Assembly: GCA_905178155.1 (NCBI GenBank)
Contig: CAJINV010000002.1
Coordinates: 6,614,476-6,678,475, forward strand
DNA length: 64,000 bases
Origin: Amoebophrya sp. A120
Taxonomy: Eukaryota > Sar > Dinophyceae > Syndiniales > Amoebophryaceae
Reading direction: 5' to 3'
Part shown: in pieces, positions 57,201-64,000 of the stretch
Layout of the letters: each line of letters begins with the position of its first letter
Position numbering within the stretch: the first letter of the stretch is position 1
Notes under the pieces: model-generated
Told to the model about the DNA's origin: nothing
The model's input: only the letters and a program-made list of their open reading frames with translations
The model's database searches: none
Program-made: the position numbers and the translations under genes

Positions 57201-58492
57201 AATACGTTGCCTCGCGTTTGAGCTCGGACACTGTTACTGCAGCAGAACCTCAAGATATGCCTTCCGAGCAAGACCGAACACCTCAAGAACTGCGACCGTC
57301 GTGCTGGTCTGAGGTAAGCAGTCGGCTGTTGAAAAACAACCGCTTAGCGCTGTCTCTAGACGAAACAACGTCGATTAGTGCCAGCCACGGGCGGCGTCCT
57401 CTTCAAGCACCACAAGCAGGCCGTCACCCACAGGCGCCTGCAGAACAGCCTCCGCAATTCTTTTCCGAGGAGACCGGGAGGACGATCACGAGGCGCTCGC
57501 GGTCCCTCGGTAGTTCTTTCTACAGCGGGTCATCTGCGAGGAGGGGAAGCAATCCCAGCTACTTGTTTCCTTCTGCGACTCTGCCTCTTGCTCGCGAGCG
57601 CAGTTTTTCTTGTAACGATAGCCGAATCGAGGTTGTGTCAGCCTCTCCCGGAGAATTCTCGGAGTCGAATCTTCTGACCCCTTTTGAACTCATCGAAGAC
57701 GATTCTTTATTTTTTGTCGACGAAGCGGAAGAGGCGATTTTGCACCCGTTCCCCAGAACTCTGAAATTCCGGATCCGCCGGCACCAGGAGCAGCTGCATG
57801 GTGCAAGATCTTTTTCAGAGCAGGACGGCAGGGATAGCATCCATAGTCTTCGGGGTCGCACAACAAGAGGACGGAGTAGGCTGGTGCCCGCGAGTAAAGT
57901 CAAACCTTTGTATGACGAGTTCGGATTCGCGTCGCATTGGTTTTCATCTTCATCTCCTGACGGCGCTGGAAACAAGTCTCTTAGAAGTTGCGACCACCGA
58001 GATCAAGAAACAAGCGTCTCTAGTGGTAGACAAGTAGACCTCCCATTTCGTCTTGTACACGGGCAACAGACTCGTCGTCCCCCACGCCAGGGCCCGCAGC
58101 CTATCAGTGTAGAAGTGGATGATCAGGAACTCGACCACAGTCGGAATTCGTCCCGAGCAGAAGCCCATGCTGAACTCTTCTTGCAACACCTGCCCTCTCC
58201 CAGTCGGGGTAGTGGGAGTGGAGCCGTCGGAGCGAATAACCACAAGACTCTCCGCCACCGGTCCTGTTTGTTCTCGAGGAAGTGGAGCGACCGGGCCGCG
58301 AGAGTGACAGGACCTCCCCGGGGAAGCGCAACAACGAAGACATCATCTTCCAGAAATAGCTCTTTCATGATCGACCGGTCGGAATACCAGCGAATCCAAA
58401 AGATCCACGAAAGCACGGTCAAGATACAGAGATGGTGGAGTATCACACTGAAAAAAGCTGCGAGCGTGGTAGCCCTGGGTATTTGTATGTAA
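51224..58492 (+). CDS. Very large low-complexity protein with a possible diverged myosin-like N-terminus and IQ-like tail
   Basis: A single uninterrupted frame gives 2422 residues. Splicing 58478 to 59017 through a GT-AG intron would instead end the protein with GRQLVQESLIWATEVLEES at 59084 (2440 residues). Residues about 90-170 (HELMVLAKHEVVDP, then LLQRHAQGLVFTV and SLLILNPWRR) weakly resemble the start of a myosin motor. I see no P-loop or switch motifs, so motor activity is unlikely. Residues 200-760 look partly folded. The remaining two-thirds is Ser/Gln/Glu/Thr-rich and disordered, with a short RS-like region (SRSRTPSPEKMR). An IQ-like helix (STVKIQRWWSITLKKA) lies near the C-terminus. 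It contains no introner despite its length. No confident family. Confidence 0.65.
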   Translation: MVVPRSSSNSSTSSSSSSSSSRNKARLVWFPVREDISRSQHHDPSFAAVAYYHAGQVLGEDATTFTIRPLAVPGNEGASSSKSTSRAVSPRHLHELMVLAKHEVVDPQTAACSRTGTVDPAADCFASPVLCSLNLLQRHAQGLVFTVLRPPGGLRGNKPRESDAKSLLILNPWRRNSHLKKHAGGATSVDDVASSELAAYRSMMSHAYGDKIGRAYVAEFARKQKKRQSEGIPASGVNTSGDGEQRQQLPEHLFQFLLNASSPSSLPQPGLGHGASVVKFYIAGTSDDKWGKMSALQQAFLLLTQTDRTMQDETSPAPDEFSETIKLLAELLFHGASCPLWSFCPPRVTITKDHSRDAVRSIELHIPVATKMQCEEEEGDDGVQAQAGDAGQGKNEETTGRCLPSLHTLPAAIRALVDHLQLPILIDFEDETQSVSQLTTRIIMGVNAKLASVFARRSKEMEGDSDLAYEYDTDGQQIVQLATMPNSRGMLSTTSSPRAAANYSSQNDFKRFLRDVVSFWDFRTHFPKFQLPVDFWQLCGALYQTTSKEELVSSGCLDDLCQVDLENVDQLLLQLPMPWVVLVPTDSSQDKPRGQSLSHDETAIATYRISNEHWFSLEAKQALEKMEVLLEEEFQQQPVPNAGANFFLIACVSSNAEEQAHKFDPTFVERQLEILQVPHDLVLTPSTSSATTAVGGTPSDNSPDWFVFRKQDFLHLQQVVPLSSVRDQNQNCQERHDLHGELPGDVETVNLIVQNKLPVSSSCLARTTDGAEDPGVHDEERWRVFQKWFPGWTDPTEKFVYANQQLLETLARLPDVVGPIEGAGDVQYIAEEVVGDEQERELQQQDQQDDNFCKNFSAGAELCAAAGPEELGVGDDPVVVEMRPVGAASADFYTPAQDEMEVEFQDNIPTDYANAAASWGREHEQMQNSPTTTSNLRAFTEVHEQQQQPQQKDNLLSSQILEKSYNDLQRQAEEVLRKLSEQDDELQHAVSVENSLESFHTLEKVEKQQHRLLPKYQVDSLEISEENRRREAQVYHGNRPRPRHGSTLSHSSLSRSRTPSPEKMRVDYLRESHQSDLSGDAARLSRSASLRRRDGQSEASARTADYAGSSSSSQLSSKNKTPPRRKKPSGQGKLKLTPPGGGAASGNGTTNFMSARSSTASGLMPCHRNKIAAASKNKAATARSAVGAKRDESTEPGEDDQREKEFPQSPVRVTRRGRVNSPAKLTATTLKAEEIFGEQGRAQEDNQEAYDCDRVGVARRGKTTFSTDVVAAASSSLVIEEDQQQGLPRGLPGARAEDLFYSTVKAPGVKSGKNADVVEEKYYNTAKDQSRTGHGANNSREMTQAPSDIASTTTLPVGRGTTQELHRSTPSSSTVVPLFYGAVSPPDASFTGDTGGSAAAPAETAAVSPSAVTSSSATAFNATATAATAEHGLSGQRSFPAGSASKTSSQNSSTSTSSSSSSKMQPDHSNSLRGSANSDQPWYFSQKILGGMGSSSSIDSLTTGAVSCQTVAQSLSSRQPTTSLVDTAKNLVASHEMNENDQQNKHAVQKPVDLLNQSATYGTGAMDFLMTSTTSHSESTKVPHSACSSNTLEDSVQRHHMQLSTERSKKNEEPQHTSSGQQGGAHNFALQGSPVPCSSEKTFLGTNQNTPDTDLGAMNFFAANDSNGASCNSSAEKGKTHNNFLQGRTQQSFSSSPGLVNVNINFDEEELLHELQKTKMKTVPVPVVVAGGGGETTPATSTAGNKTRTNTLSDMQQCGGTGTKNYNPTTSGSDSEDVESLIRNLPRMMCEQGDDFEPSESRLKEVLEQDEILLEPLGRDDQHFNNGDVGAGGQQEANENDGIQHVVLSSSGTPLEQIPEGDEEVEGEDAMSGGAGGGYLQDVNETEVTNLVMEEECNTDVQRSCSVAREKSVASDEKLVLVLKPFVEQKEEIGETRSSFRSSDFIPVPRAGAGPMAPLPPLESSVTGAATADVDDGQSIVNEHQDDQRVNGEYVASRLSSDTVTAAEPQDMPSEQDRTPQELRPSCWSEVSSRLLKNNRLALSLDETTSISASHGRRPLQAPQAGRHPQAPAEQPPQFFSEETGRTITRRSRSLGSSFYSGSSARRGSNPSYLFPSATLPLARERSFSCNDSRIEVVSASPGEFSESNLLTPFELIEDDSLFFVDEAEEAILHPFPRTLKFRIRRHQEQLHGARSFSEQDGRDSIHSLRGRTTRGRSRLVPASKVKPLYDEFGFASHWFSSSSPDGAGNKSLRSCDHRDQETSVSSGRQVDLPFRLVHGQQTRRPPRQGPQPISVEVDDQELDHSRNSSRAEAHAELFLQHLPSPSRGSGSGAVGANNHKTLRHRSCLFSRKWSDRAARVTGPPRGSATTKTSSSRNSSFMIDRSEYQRIQKIHESTVKIQRWWSITLKKAASVVALGICM

Positions 58493-59084
58493 TTCGTAGA
58501 AATTGTTGAAAGTGAAAAAAAAACAGTATTTGATGGGCGAGTTACTGGCATGCTGCTTGTGATGAATAATTCTATCATGCATCCATGACATACTTTTTTT
58601 CTGTGAGTAGCTTAGGTTAACGAATAGCTAGCTTTTTTCTACTCTGGCATACAGAAAAGCCTGCTCTTACACCGAGAATTTTCCCGGCTTGCGTGCTCAA
58701 TCCGGCGACGGCAGAGCGAATTGGCTGATCTCTCAACACGCCGCTCGGCGATGGAAATGCTCCGGTGTTTTGCAGTGTGTTTTGGCGAAAGCGTATCATA
58801 GAGAAAATTGATATTAGAACAATGGGCTTGCATCTGCTGCTTATTTCGCAGTATGTTTCTTTTTTTGCATTTGATATTTGAATTTGTCTTCGGGCGCTCC
58901 AACCCTTCCGCTTCGATGTGGTCAAAAAGAGGTGTACTACATATGTAGACGTCATGTCAACTGGTGACCTCTATGCAAGCGCAATCTGAATGTTCACTTT
59001 TCTCTATGATATGCAGGGAGACAGCTGGTGCAGGAAAGCCTTATTTGGGCGACCGAGGTATTGGAGGAAAGCGATGGAAAATGA

Positions 59085-59900
59085 GAACTCAGTACTACTG
59101 TTGAAGCTGATTGTCCTCTATGTCAGTCAGGATGAAGAGAACAAAAACATGACAGTGGAAGCAATCTGAATCTGTCCGAAGAAGAAATCTGCGCCGGAAC
59201 AAGATGTAGATCATATATAACACGGCGCAAAAAGTTTTTTTTGCGAAGATGTGGTGTTCACCATCAATGCTTCGGTCAAGATCCCGGATCACGCAATGAC
59301 CCCGCCTAGGAAATCTACTTCATGACATTTTCGTAAAAAAAAAAAATTGAAGTCAGTATGAGAAATGCGGATCCTCTTTCCATTGCCCCCTCACAATTCA
59401 GCGGGGAGACGAACAAATTCAAAGTGTTACATGATTACAGCCACTACAAAAGAGAAAGGCGCACTCAAATTCATATAGATCATTTTGATCATGTTGATGA
59501 TGATGATATTGATCAATGTACTTGGTAGGATCTTCGTTCCGATGCTTATCGAAGTGGTCGTCGCCACAAGAAACATCACCGTCATTTCATTTGATAGGTT
59601 CAGGTTAGAAGTTTGCAAGAACAGCAAAAGCTGAAATAAAGCCGAACCCTTGCAGTTGCAGCTCACGCTGGAAACTTGGACTTTTCATGGATGTTTTTTG
59701 TTTTGATTTTCAATTTGATTTCGTGTGTAATTGTATGGCCAAAAAGTAATTGCTATTTTTCGCTGCCACTAGTTATAGTTTAAGTTTTAGCAGATGATGT
59801 CATGCAATAAGTTTTAAGCTCAAATCAAACCTAGCCTGATTCCATGCAATGTTTCTTGCATGTTTTATGCATGACAAATTGCGAATTTCTATTTTAGCAG
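59085..59900. other. Intergenic region before the last gene
   Basis: AT-rich, with a 13-base A tract near 59334. No supportable gene. It ends with a polypyrimidine-AG directly before the ATG of the last gene. Confidence 0.5.
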
Positions 59901-59908
59901 ATGATGTC
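59785..59908. repeat. 17-bp direct repeat at the start of the last gene
   Basis: TTTTAGCAGATGATGTC occurs at 59785-59801 and 59892-59908. The second copy contains the AG and the ATG at 59901. Confidence 0.9.
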
Positions 59909-62900
59909 GTGTGCTCGACGGGTTGTCTCTGTTTTCGCAGTGGTTGTTTATTATTTGCAGCTTTCTCTGCTGGAGGAAATTCGTATATGGAAATTTATCA
60001 CTCCGTGCAGCGCAGCCGGTGCCGGGAGCGGCAGCAACAAACCTCCGCGCCCGCCAAGCAATGGCAGCAGCAGCAGCCCGTCCCGAGACAGTAGGGGAAC
60101 AACTAGTCCTCGCTCGCGCCGTTCTAGATATTCCAGCAGTTCCGGCAGAGCACGAGGCGGCCCTAGCGCGTCGACGTCCGCGAGCGGACGAGGTCGACGT
60201 GGGTCCTCGAGAAGTTCGCGTCGAGGACAAGAAGGCCCAGCGACCGGAAACGCACAGGATCTCGCCAAACAACTGCGGTCTTTGGCGCTGCAGAAACGGC
60301 GCGGAGAAGAACCGACATCTTCAAACTCTGGCGCCCTTGTAGCAAATACAGCGTCAACAGGTGGCTCGTCGTTGTCGCGCACAAGCTCCGCCGCGCACCG
60401 TGTTGCGGACTCGGTAGCGGCTAGTAGCGTCGCCAGCATTCTTTCCATCGAACAAGGTGCTTCATCTATGTCTGCCGAAGTCAAGGAGGACTCCGAAAAT
60501 GAGTCTGATTTTGAGCTGGACTGTGACATTGAACTTGATCGTACGCGGCCCGAGGCTACATCACGAGATAATAATGCTCAGCCAGCGCAACAAGAGGCTG
60601 CGCGTTCCTCTTGCCCTGCCGCAGCAGCGGAAGAAAGGCCCCAAGGAAATCAAGGGTGTCAAGAGGAGAAGAAAAAAAAAGGACGTAAATTCTCCTTCGA
60701 CGTTGTGACTGCCAGAAAAGTACTCGCAAATGCTAAGCGCATGGCCACGGAGGAAACGCAGCGACAGCTGCGGGCACACGGCATTATTTTGCCGGATGCG
60801 TTGCTACCTGGAGGAGGTGGTCGTGCCCCGAAAAGCCAATCGGACGATTTCCGACCAGCGCCAAGGTCAGGAACGTCAACACGAAGCGGGCCGCAGCAAG
60901 TTATTTTCGGTGGCCTCTTTAATCGGAGTAAAACGACAAAAAAGGCGAAGAAGCCCGCTTCACCTCCCCCTCCGAAAGGCGATGACCCTCCCAGCAGTGA
61001 CGGCGACCCAGTGGCGGGCACGCCCCTGCCTATCTTTCCGATCGTGCGCGGTAGTTTTTTGGTCAAGGACTATGTCTCAAAACGCCCGATCGCCGTGGTG
61101 ACAAACGAAAACACCCGTGAAGCGCTGGAAAATCTCGAGGCGTGGAAGAAGAAGTATCTGAAACGGCAGCACGCAACCCACAAGGTCTTCTTCACGGAAC
61201 GTCTGCAGCGTCTTGTGAACAAGTACTGGAACGGGAAAAACTTGGCCGCGCCGAAGTCCTTGGACTTGGCCCGGATGCTCCCGACCGTTGTGGTCGCTGA
61301 CAGGAACAGAGGCTCGCGGTATGCGACCAGCGGGCTGGTCACCGGAGAAGACCTATCTTTCGCGGTAAACGATATTTTAGACCAAGATGTTGTGACGGAG
61401 ATGGTGTTGGAAGACGAAACAGTACTACAGTTCATCCGCGAAGAGAAAGAGAAGCAGAACTTGTTATTTCAAACCTACCAGCAGGTGGAGGACGAGAAAT
61501 GGAAACTTCGGCCGCAAGCGGACGACGAATTCCGGCTGGAAAACGGCGTGCACGCGTGGCGCTTTGGCACGCTCTTCGATCTGGGTTTGCCGAAGGCGAG
61601 CGATTATGTTGAAATGTCAGCGAATGAGGTGGGAGTTGATGCCGAACAAGCATATGAGAGATGGCAAAGGTTGAAAAATCGGCTGCGCCACCCAGTCCAA
61701 CAGGCGAATGACAGCGAGGCTTATTTTTTTGGTTATCCCACGGGGCTGGTAACTCTTCCAGACGTGTTTTTGGCCGCGCGGGCGACGAAGGAGCGGCAGC
61801 TTCTGAGGACTGCAAGTTTTTCATCTGCCATGATTCCAGGAGGATCTGCTTCATCTGGAGTAGATCATCTCCAATCCCCGGTGGCAAGTGGAAGCGGAGG
61901 TGCGACCACGTCCTACGACGGCACAACCGCTGCTTATTTTGCAACTGGTGCAATTACAAATAACGAGGATTTTTACATCATGTCGACGTCGGCCTCCGCA
62001 TGCGATCCAGCCCTACAGGAAGTTGCATCGTCCCGCTCGTCTCTGGTTCAAGATAAAACCATTGTCACGGAAGTGCTCGCTCTCACAACCTCCACGTCTC
62101 ATCGGCACCTGTATCGAGATGCAAGCGAAGATATTGATCAACACGAGCTTGCTCCCGCCATTGCCAGCACTGACCCGCATTCCTACGAGGGAATCTTTTA
62201 CACGAAACTCTGCAACTGGCTGCATCACTTACTCGTGACCGGGTGGATATTCGTTCCCGATCCCGAGGATGAAAATAACCGGGCGGTCAAACAGTGGCAT
62301 CCGTTCCACCTCGCCGTTCAAGCGCTTTTCCAAACGGACGAGGAGACCCGGCGATTTCAGGGCGGCGACCGACAGATGCTGCGCGAACCGTGGTTGGATG
62401 ATGATGGGAACCTCGACGTGGGTATCTACTTCCCGACTGCCTGCAAAAGGCTTTTGCAACAGATGTGGGAAAATTTGGATCAAATGGTGTACACGTTCAA
62501 CTTTCCCAAGCTGGCGAAGAGCTTTTTAGTGGACGAGGACACATATCACGCTGTGCTTTTGAAGACGTCGGAAGCCGCTTCAACATCTACTGAAGATCAT
62601 GTCGTTGTTGCCAAGAAAAATGTTGACTCTCTGTTGCGAAGGAGTAGAAATAGAAAATTAGGATATCAGCTGCACGGTGGTCAACAAGGCGTAGAAAAAA
62701 GCGAAAAACCCCCAGAAGCTGCAGATGAAGCACGTACAAGAACTCTAGCACTAGCTGAGCAAGAAGTAACCGACGACGACGTCTGCCCTTTTGTCTTGTA
62801 CGGCACCAGCATGGGCGAAATGGACCGCTTTAACGAAGAATTGCAGGAGAGGAGCAGCAGCTGTGGCGCAGTAGCCGGCGCTTCCACTCCTCATGTGGGA

Positions 62901-64000
62901 CAAGCCAAGTATGCTGCTGCAACAACGACTACCTCTACCGGCGGAGCGACAGGAAGCAGTGGAGCAGCTCCCACCGTGGACTTAATAGAGCCGTTGCGGG
63001 AAGCTTACTTCCGCAACTCCGTTTCGACATCGGGTGCAGCTCGGACTGCCGCAGAAAGCCCTGCTAGACGCCGGGGGTCCACTGCTCTATTTGGGAGACA
63101 TTCCGTGAAGAAGAGCACCAAATTTCCGAGACCAGTGCAGCGGCAGAGTACTAGCGAAGGGCACGGGGAGGAGGGTGCTGCAGGGGCGACTACTGCCTCT
63201 CCTGCTGCTGATGAATCGCATAGTACCCGGGGGGTGGACGAAGTACAATTAGGTGCTGCGGTGCAGCAGGATAAAGAGCTGCGAGATGATGTTCTTGCTC
63301 AGGAACAAAATCAGGAGGACCTAGCACCACGGAAGAGGTTGGAGATTTCGTTCGACGATGCTCAACACCGCGAGGCCTTTCGCGACAGATTTCCTCGCTC
63401 GGAGATTGCTGACCTGGGGTACGATTGGGAACGAGACATCGTCAAGAGCACACGAGATAAATCCCTCTTTTGGGAGAAGGAGCTCCTGGGTGCCAGTTTT
63501 TCTCCGGACCTTGCCCGAGCTTCGAGGCCGAAGTCCATGCGGCTGACTAGGTTGAGGAGAACCGATGCAGATCCAGACTTTCGCGGAAACCTGGCCTCAA
63601 ATAATGTCGTGCACCAGTACGCAAAGACGGTTTTCAACAAGTGGCTGCCCGCTGCGGCGTGCCCAAGTATGACCGCGTTTCAGAAAAAGCTACGCGACGC
63701 GCGCAAAGAGCTGGACGAGGTTGTGGTTTTAGACTTCATGGCGCACTATCGATCCATCCTGTTCTCCCGCCGCAAAGACGACTGCGAACGAATTCTGTTC
63801 GGCAAGGAAAGGAGGCACAAGGGAGGAGCATCTGCAGAGAAAAAAGAGCACAGCGGCAACGTAGAAAACCGGTTTTGCGACTTCGAGAGTGAACACCTCT
63901 GGCAGTGGAGTGTCGTACTCTACTGGGATTGGAACCCGTATGGGACGGTCACGTGGGAAATCGTCCAAATAGAGAGAAATTCTGTGCATGATAAAGAAAA
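59901..64000 (+). CDS. Large hypothetical protein, partial at the window edge
   Basis: The frame from the ATG at 59901 is open for at least 1366 codons to the end of the window with no stop. The start is preceded by TTTTAGCAG, which could be a splice acceptor, so an earlier exon is possible. The N-terminus has a hydrophobic stretch (RRVVSVFAVVVYYLQLSLL) that could be a signal peptide or membrane anchor. A Gly/Ser/Arg-rich region follows (about 35-105) and then an acidic segment (SENESDFELDCDIELD). Several folded-looking blocks follow, including HKVFFTERLQRLVNKYW, VHAWRFGTLFDLGLPK, FYTKLCNWLHHLLVTGWIF and HQYAKTVFNKWLPAA, separated by Ser/Ala/Thr-rich linkers. No family is recognised. Confidence 0.7.
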   Translation, partial: MMSCARRVVSVFAVVVYYLQLSLLEEIRIWKFITPCSAAGAGSGSNKPPRPPSNGSSSSPSRDSRGTTSPRSRRSRYSSSSGRARGGPSASTSASGRGRRGSSRSSRRGQEGPATGNAQDLAKQLRSLALQKRRGEEPTSSNSGALVANTASTGGSSLSRTSSAAHRVADSVAASSVASILSIEQGASSMSAEVKEDSENESDFELDCDIELDRTRPEATSRDNNAQPAQQEAARSSCPAAAAEERPQGNQGCQEEKKKKGRKFSFDVVTARKVLANAKRMATEETQRQLRAHGIILPDALLPGGGGRAPKSQSDDFRPAPRSGTSTRSGPQQVIFGGLFNRSKTTKKAKKPASPPPPKGDDPPSSDGDPVAGTPLPIFPIVRGSFLVKDYVSKRPIAVVTNENTREALENLEAWKKKYLKRQHATHKVFFTERLQRLVNKYWNGKNLAAPKSLDLARMLPTVVVADRNRGSRYATSGLVTGEDLSFAVNDILDQDVVTEMVLEDETVLQFIREEKEKQNLLFQTYQQVEDEKWKLRPQADDEFRLENGVHAWRFGTLFDLGLPKASDYVEMSANEVGVDAEQAYERWQRLKNRLRHPVQQANDSEAYFFGYPTGLVTLPDVFLAARATKERQLLRTASFSSAMIPGGSASSGVDHLQSPVASGSGGATTSYDGTTAAYFATGAITNNEDFYIMSTSASACDPALQEVASSRSSLVQDKTIVTEVLALTTSTSHRHLYRDASEDIDQHELAPAIASTDPHSYEGIFYTKLCNWLHHLLVTGWIFVPDPEDENNRAVKQWHPFHLAVQALFQTDEETRRFQGGDRQMLREPWLDDDGNLDVGIYFPTACKRLLQQMWENLDQMVYTFNFPKLAKSFLVDEDTYHAVLLKTSEAASTSTEDHVVVAKKNVDSLLRRSRNRKLGYQLHGGQQGVEKSEKPPEAADEARTRTLALAEQEVTDDDVCPFVLYGTSMGEMDRFNEELQERSSSCGAVAGASTPHVGQAKYAAATTTTSTGGATGSSGAAPTVDLIEPLREAYFRNSVSTSGAARTAAESPARRRGSTALFGRHSVKKSTKFPRPVQRQSTSEGHGEEGAAGATTASPAADESHSTRGVDEVQLGAAVQQDKELRDDVLAQEQNQEDLAPRKRLEISFDDAQHREAFRDRFPRSEIADLGYDWERDIVKSTRDKSLFWEKELLGASFSPDLARASRPKSMRLTRLRRTDADPDFRGNLASNNVVHQYAKTVFNKWLPAAACPSMTAFQKKLRDARKELDEVVVLDFMAHYRSILFSRRKDDCERILFGKERRHKGGASAEKKEHSGNVENRFCDFESEHLWQWSVVLYWDWNPYGTVTWEIVQIERNSVHDKE

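Noticed and set aside
1-64000. tRNA, rRNA or other structured RNA genes
   Set aside because: I saw no convincing tRNA box pairs or rRNA-like segments on either strand. A covariance-model scan would be decisive.

Overview
The window looks like nuclear DNA of a protist, most likely a dinoflagellate of the Syndiniales (Amoebophrya-like). I infer this from its introns. Many are short DNA-transposon-like elements (introners) with terminal inverted repeats and 5-bp target-site duplications, and removing them does not follow a GT-AG rule. Introners and non-canonical introns are an established trait of Amoebophrya, but I could not run a species search. Every gene I can support is on the + strand.

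Layout: a hypothetical gene (344-1418) and a doubtful small gene; the SUMO E2 enzyme UBC9 (2739-3468); a lysine-rich, possibly 2OG-oxygenase-like protein (5425-9861); a giant coiled-coil protein of nine exons (11189-19655); the ER membrane complex subunit EMC8/9 (20797-22376); a GPATCH1/TOUGH homologue (23370-32431) whose fourth intron is a 5.2-kb GC-rich element; a Ser/Arg-tailed protein (33355-34774); an FG-rich, TBC-like protein (36954-41213); a membrane-anchored SNase-like nuclease (43210-44748); a RING-finger protein (45619-48667); a 2,400-residue low-complexity protein (51224-58492, or to 59084); and a large partial gene entering at 59901 and running off the right edge. GC-rich islands without convincing genes lie at about 4130-4900, 25560-30580, 41650-42850 and 49440-50960.

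The main result is the introner population. I count 22 small elements in at least seven sequence families, 21 of them in coding sequence. Almost all begin TAT and end ATA, carry an A-rich subterminal tract, and are flanked by a 5-bp direct repeat. Removing the element plus one repeat copy restores the frame in each gene. The summed exon lengths of every reconstructed gene divide by three: 299, 172, 970, 2197, 247, 1096, 408, 1204, 450 and 949 codons.

The GPATCH1 intron appears to be a giant, composite relative. It has 74-bp terminal inverted repeats, an internal inverted repeat of about 600 bp, a near-perfect stem, and two copies of a palindrome. Ordinary GT-AG introns of about 60-210 bp coexist with the introners in the same genes.
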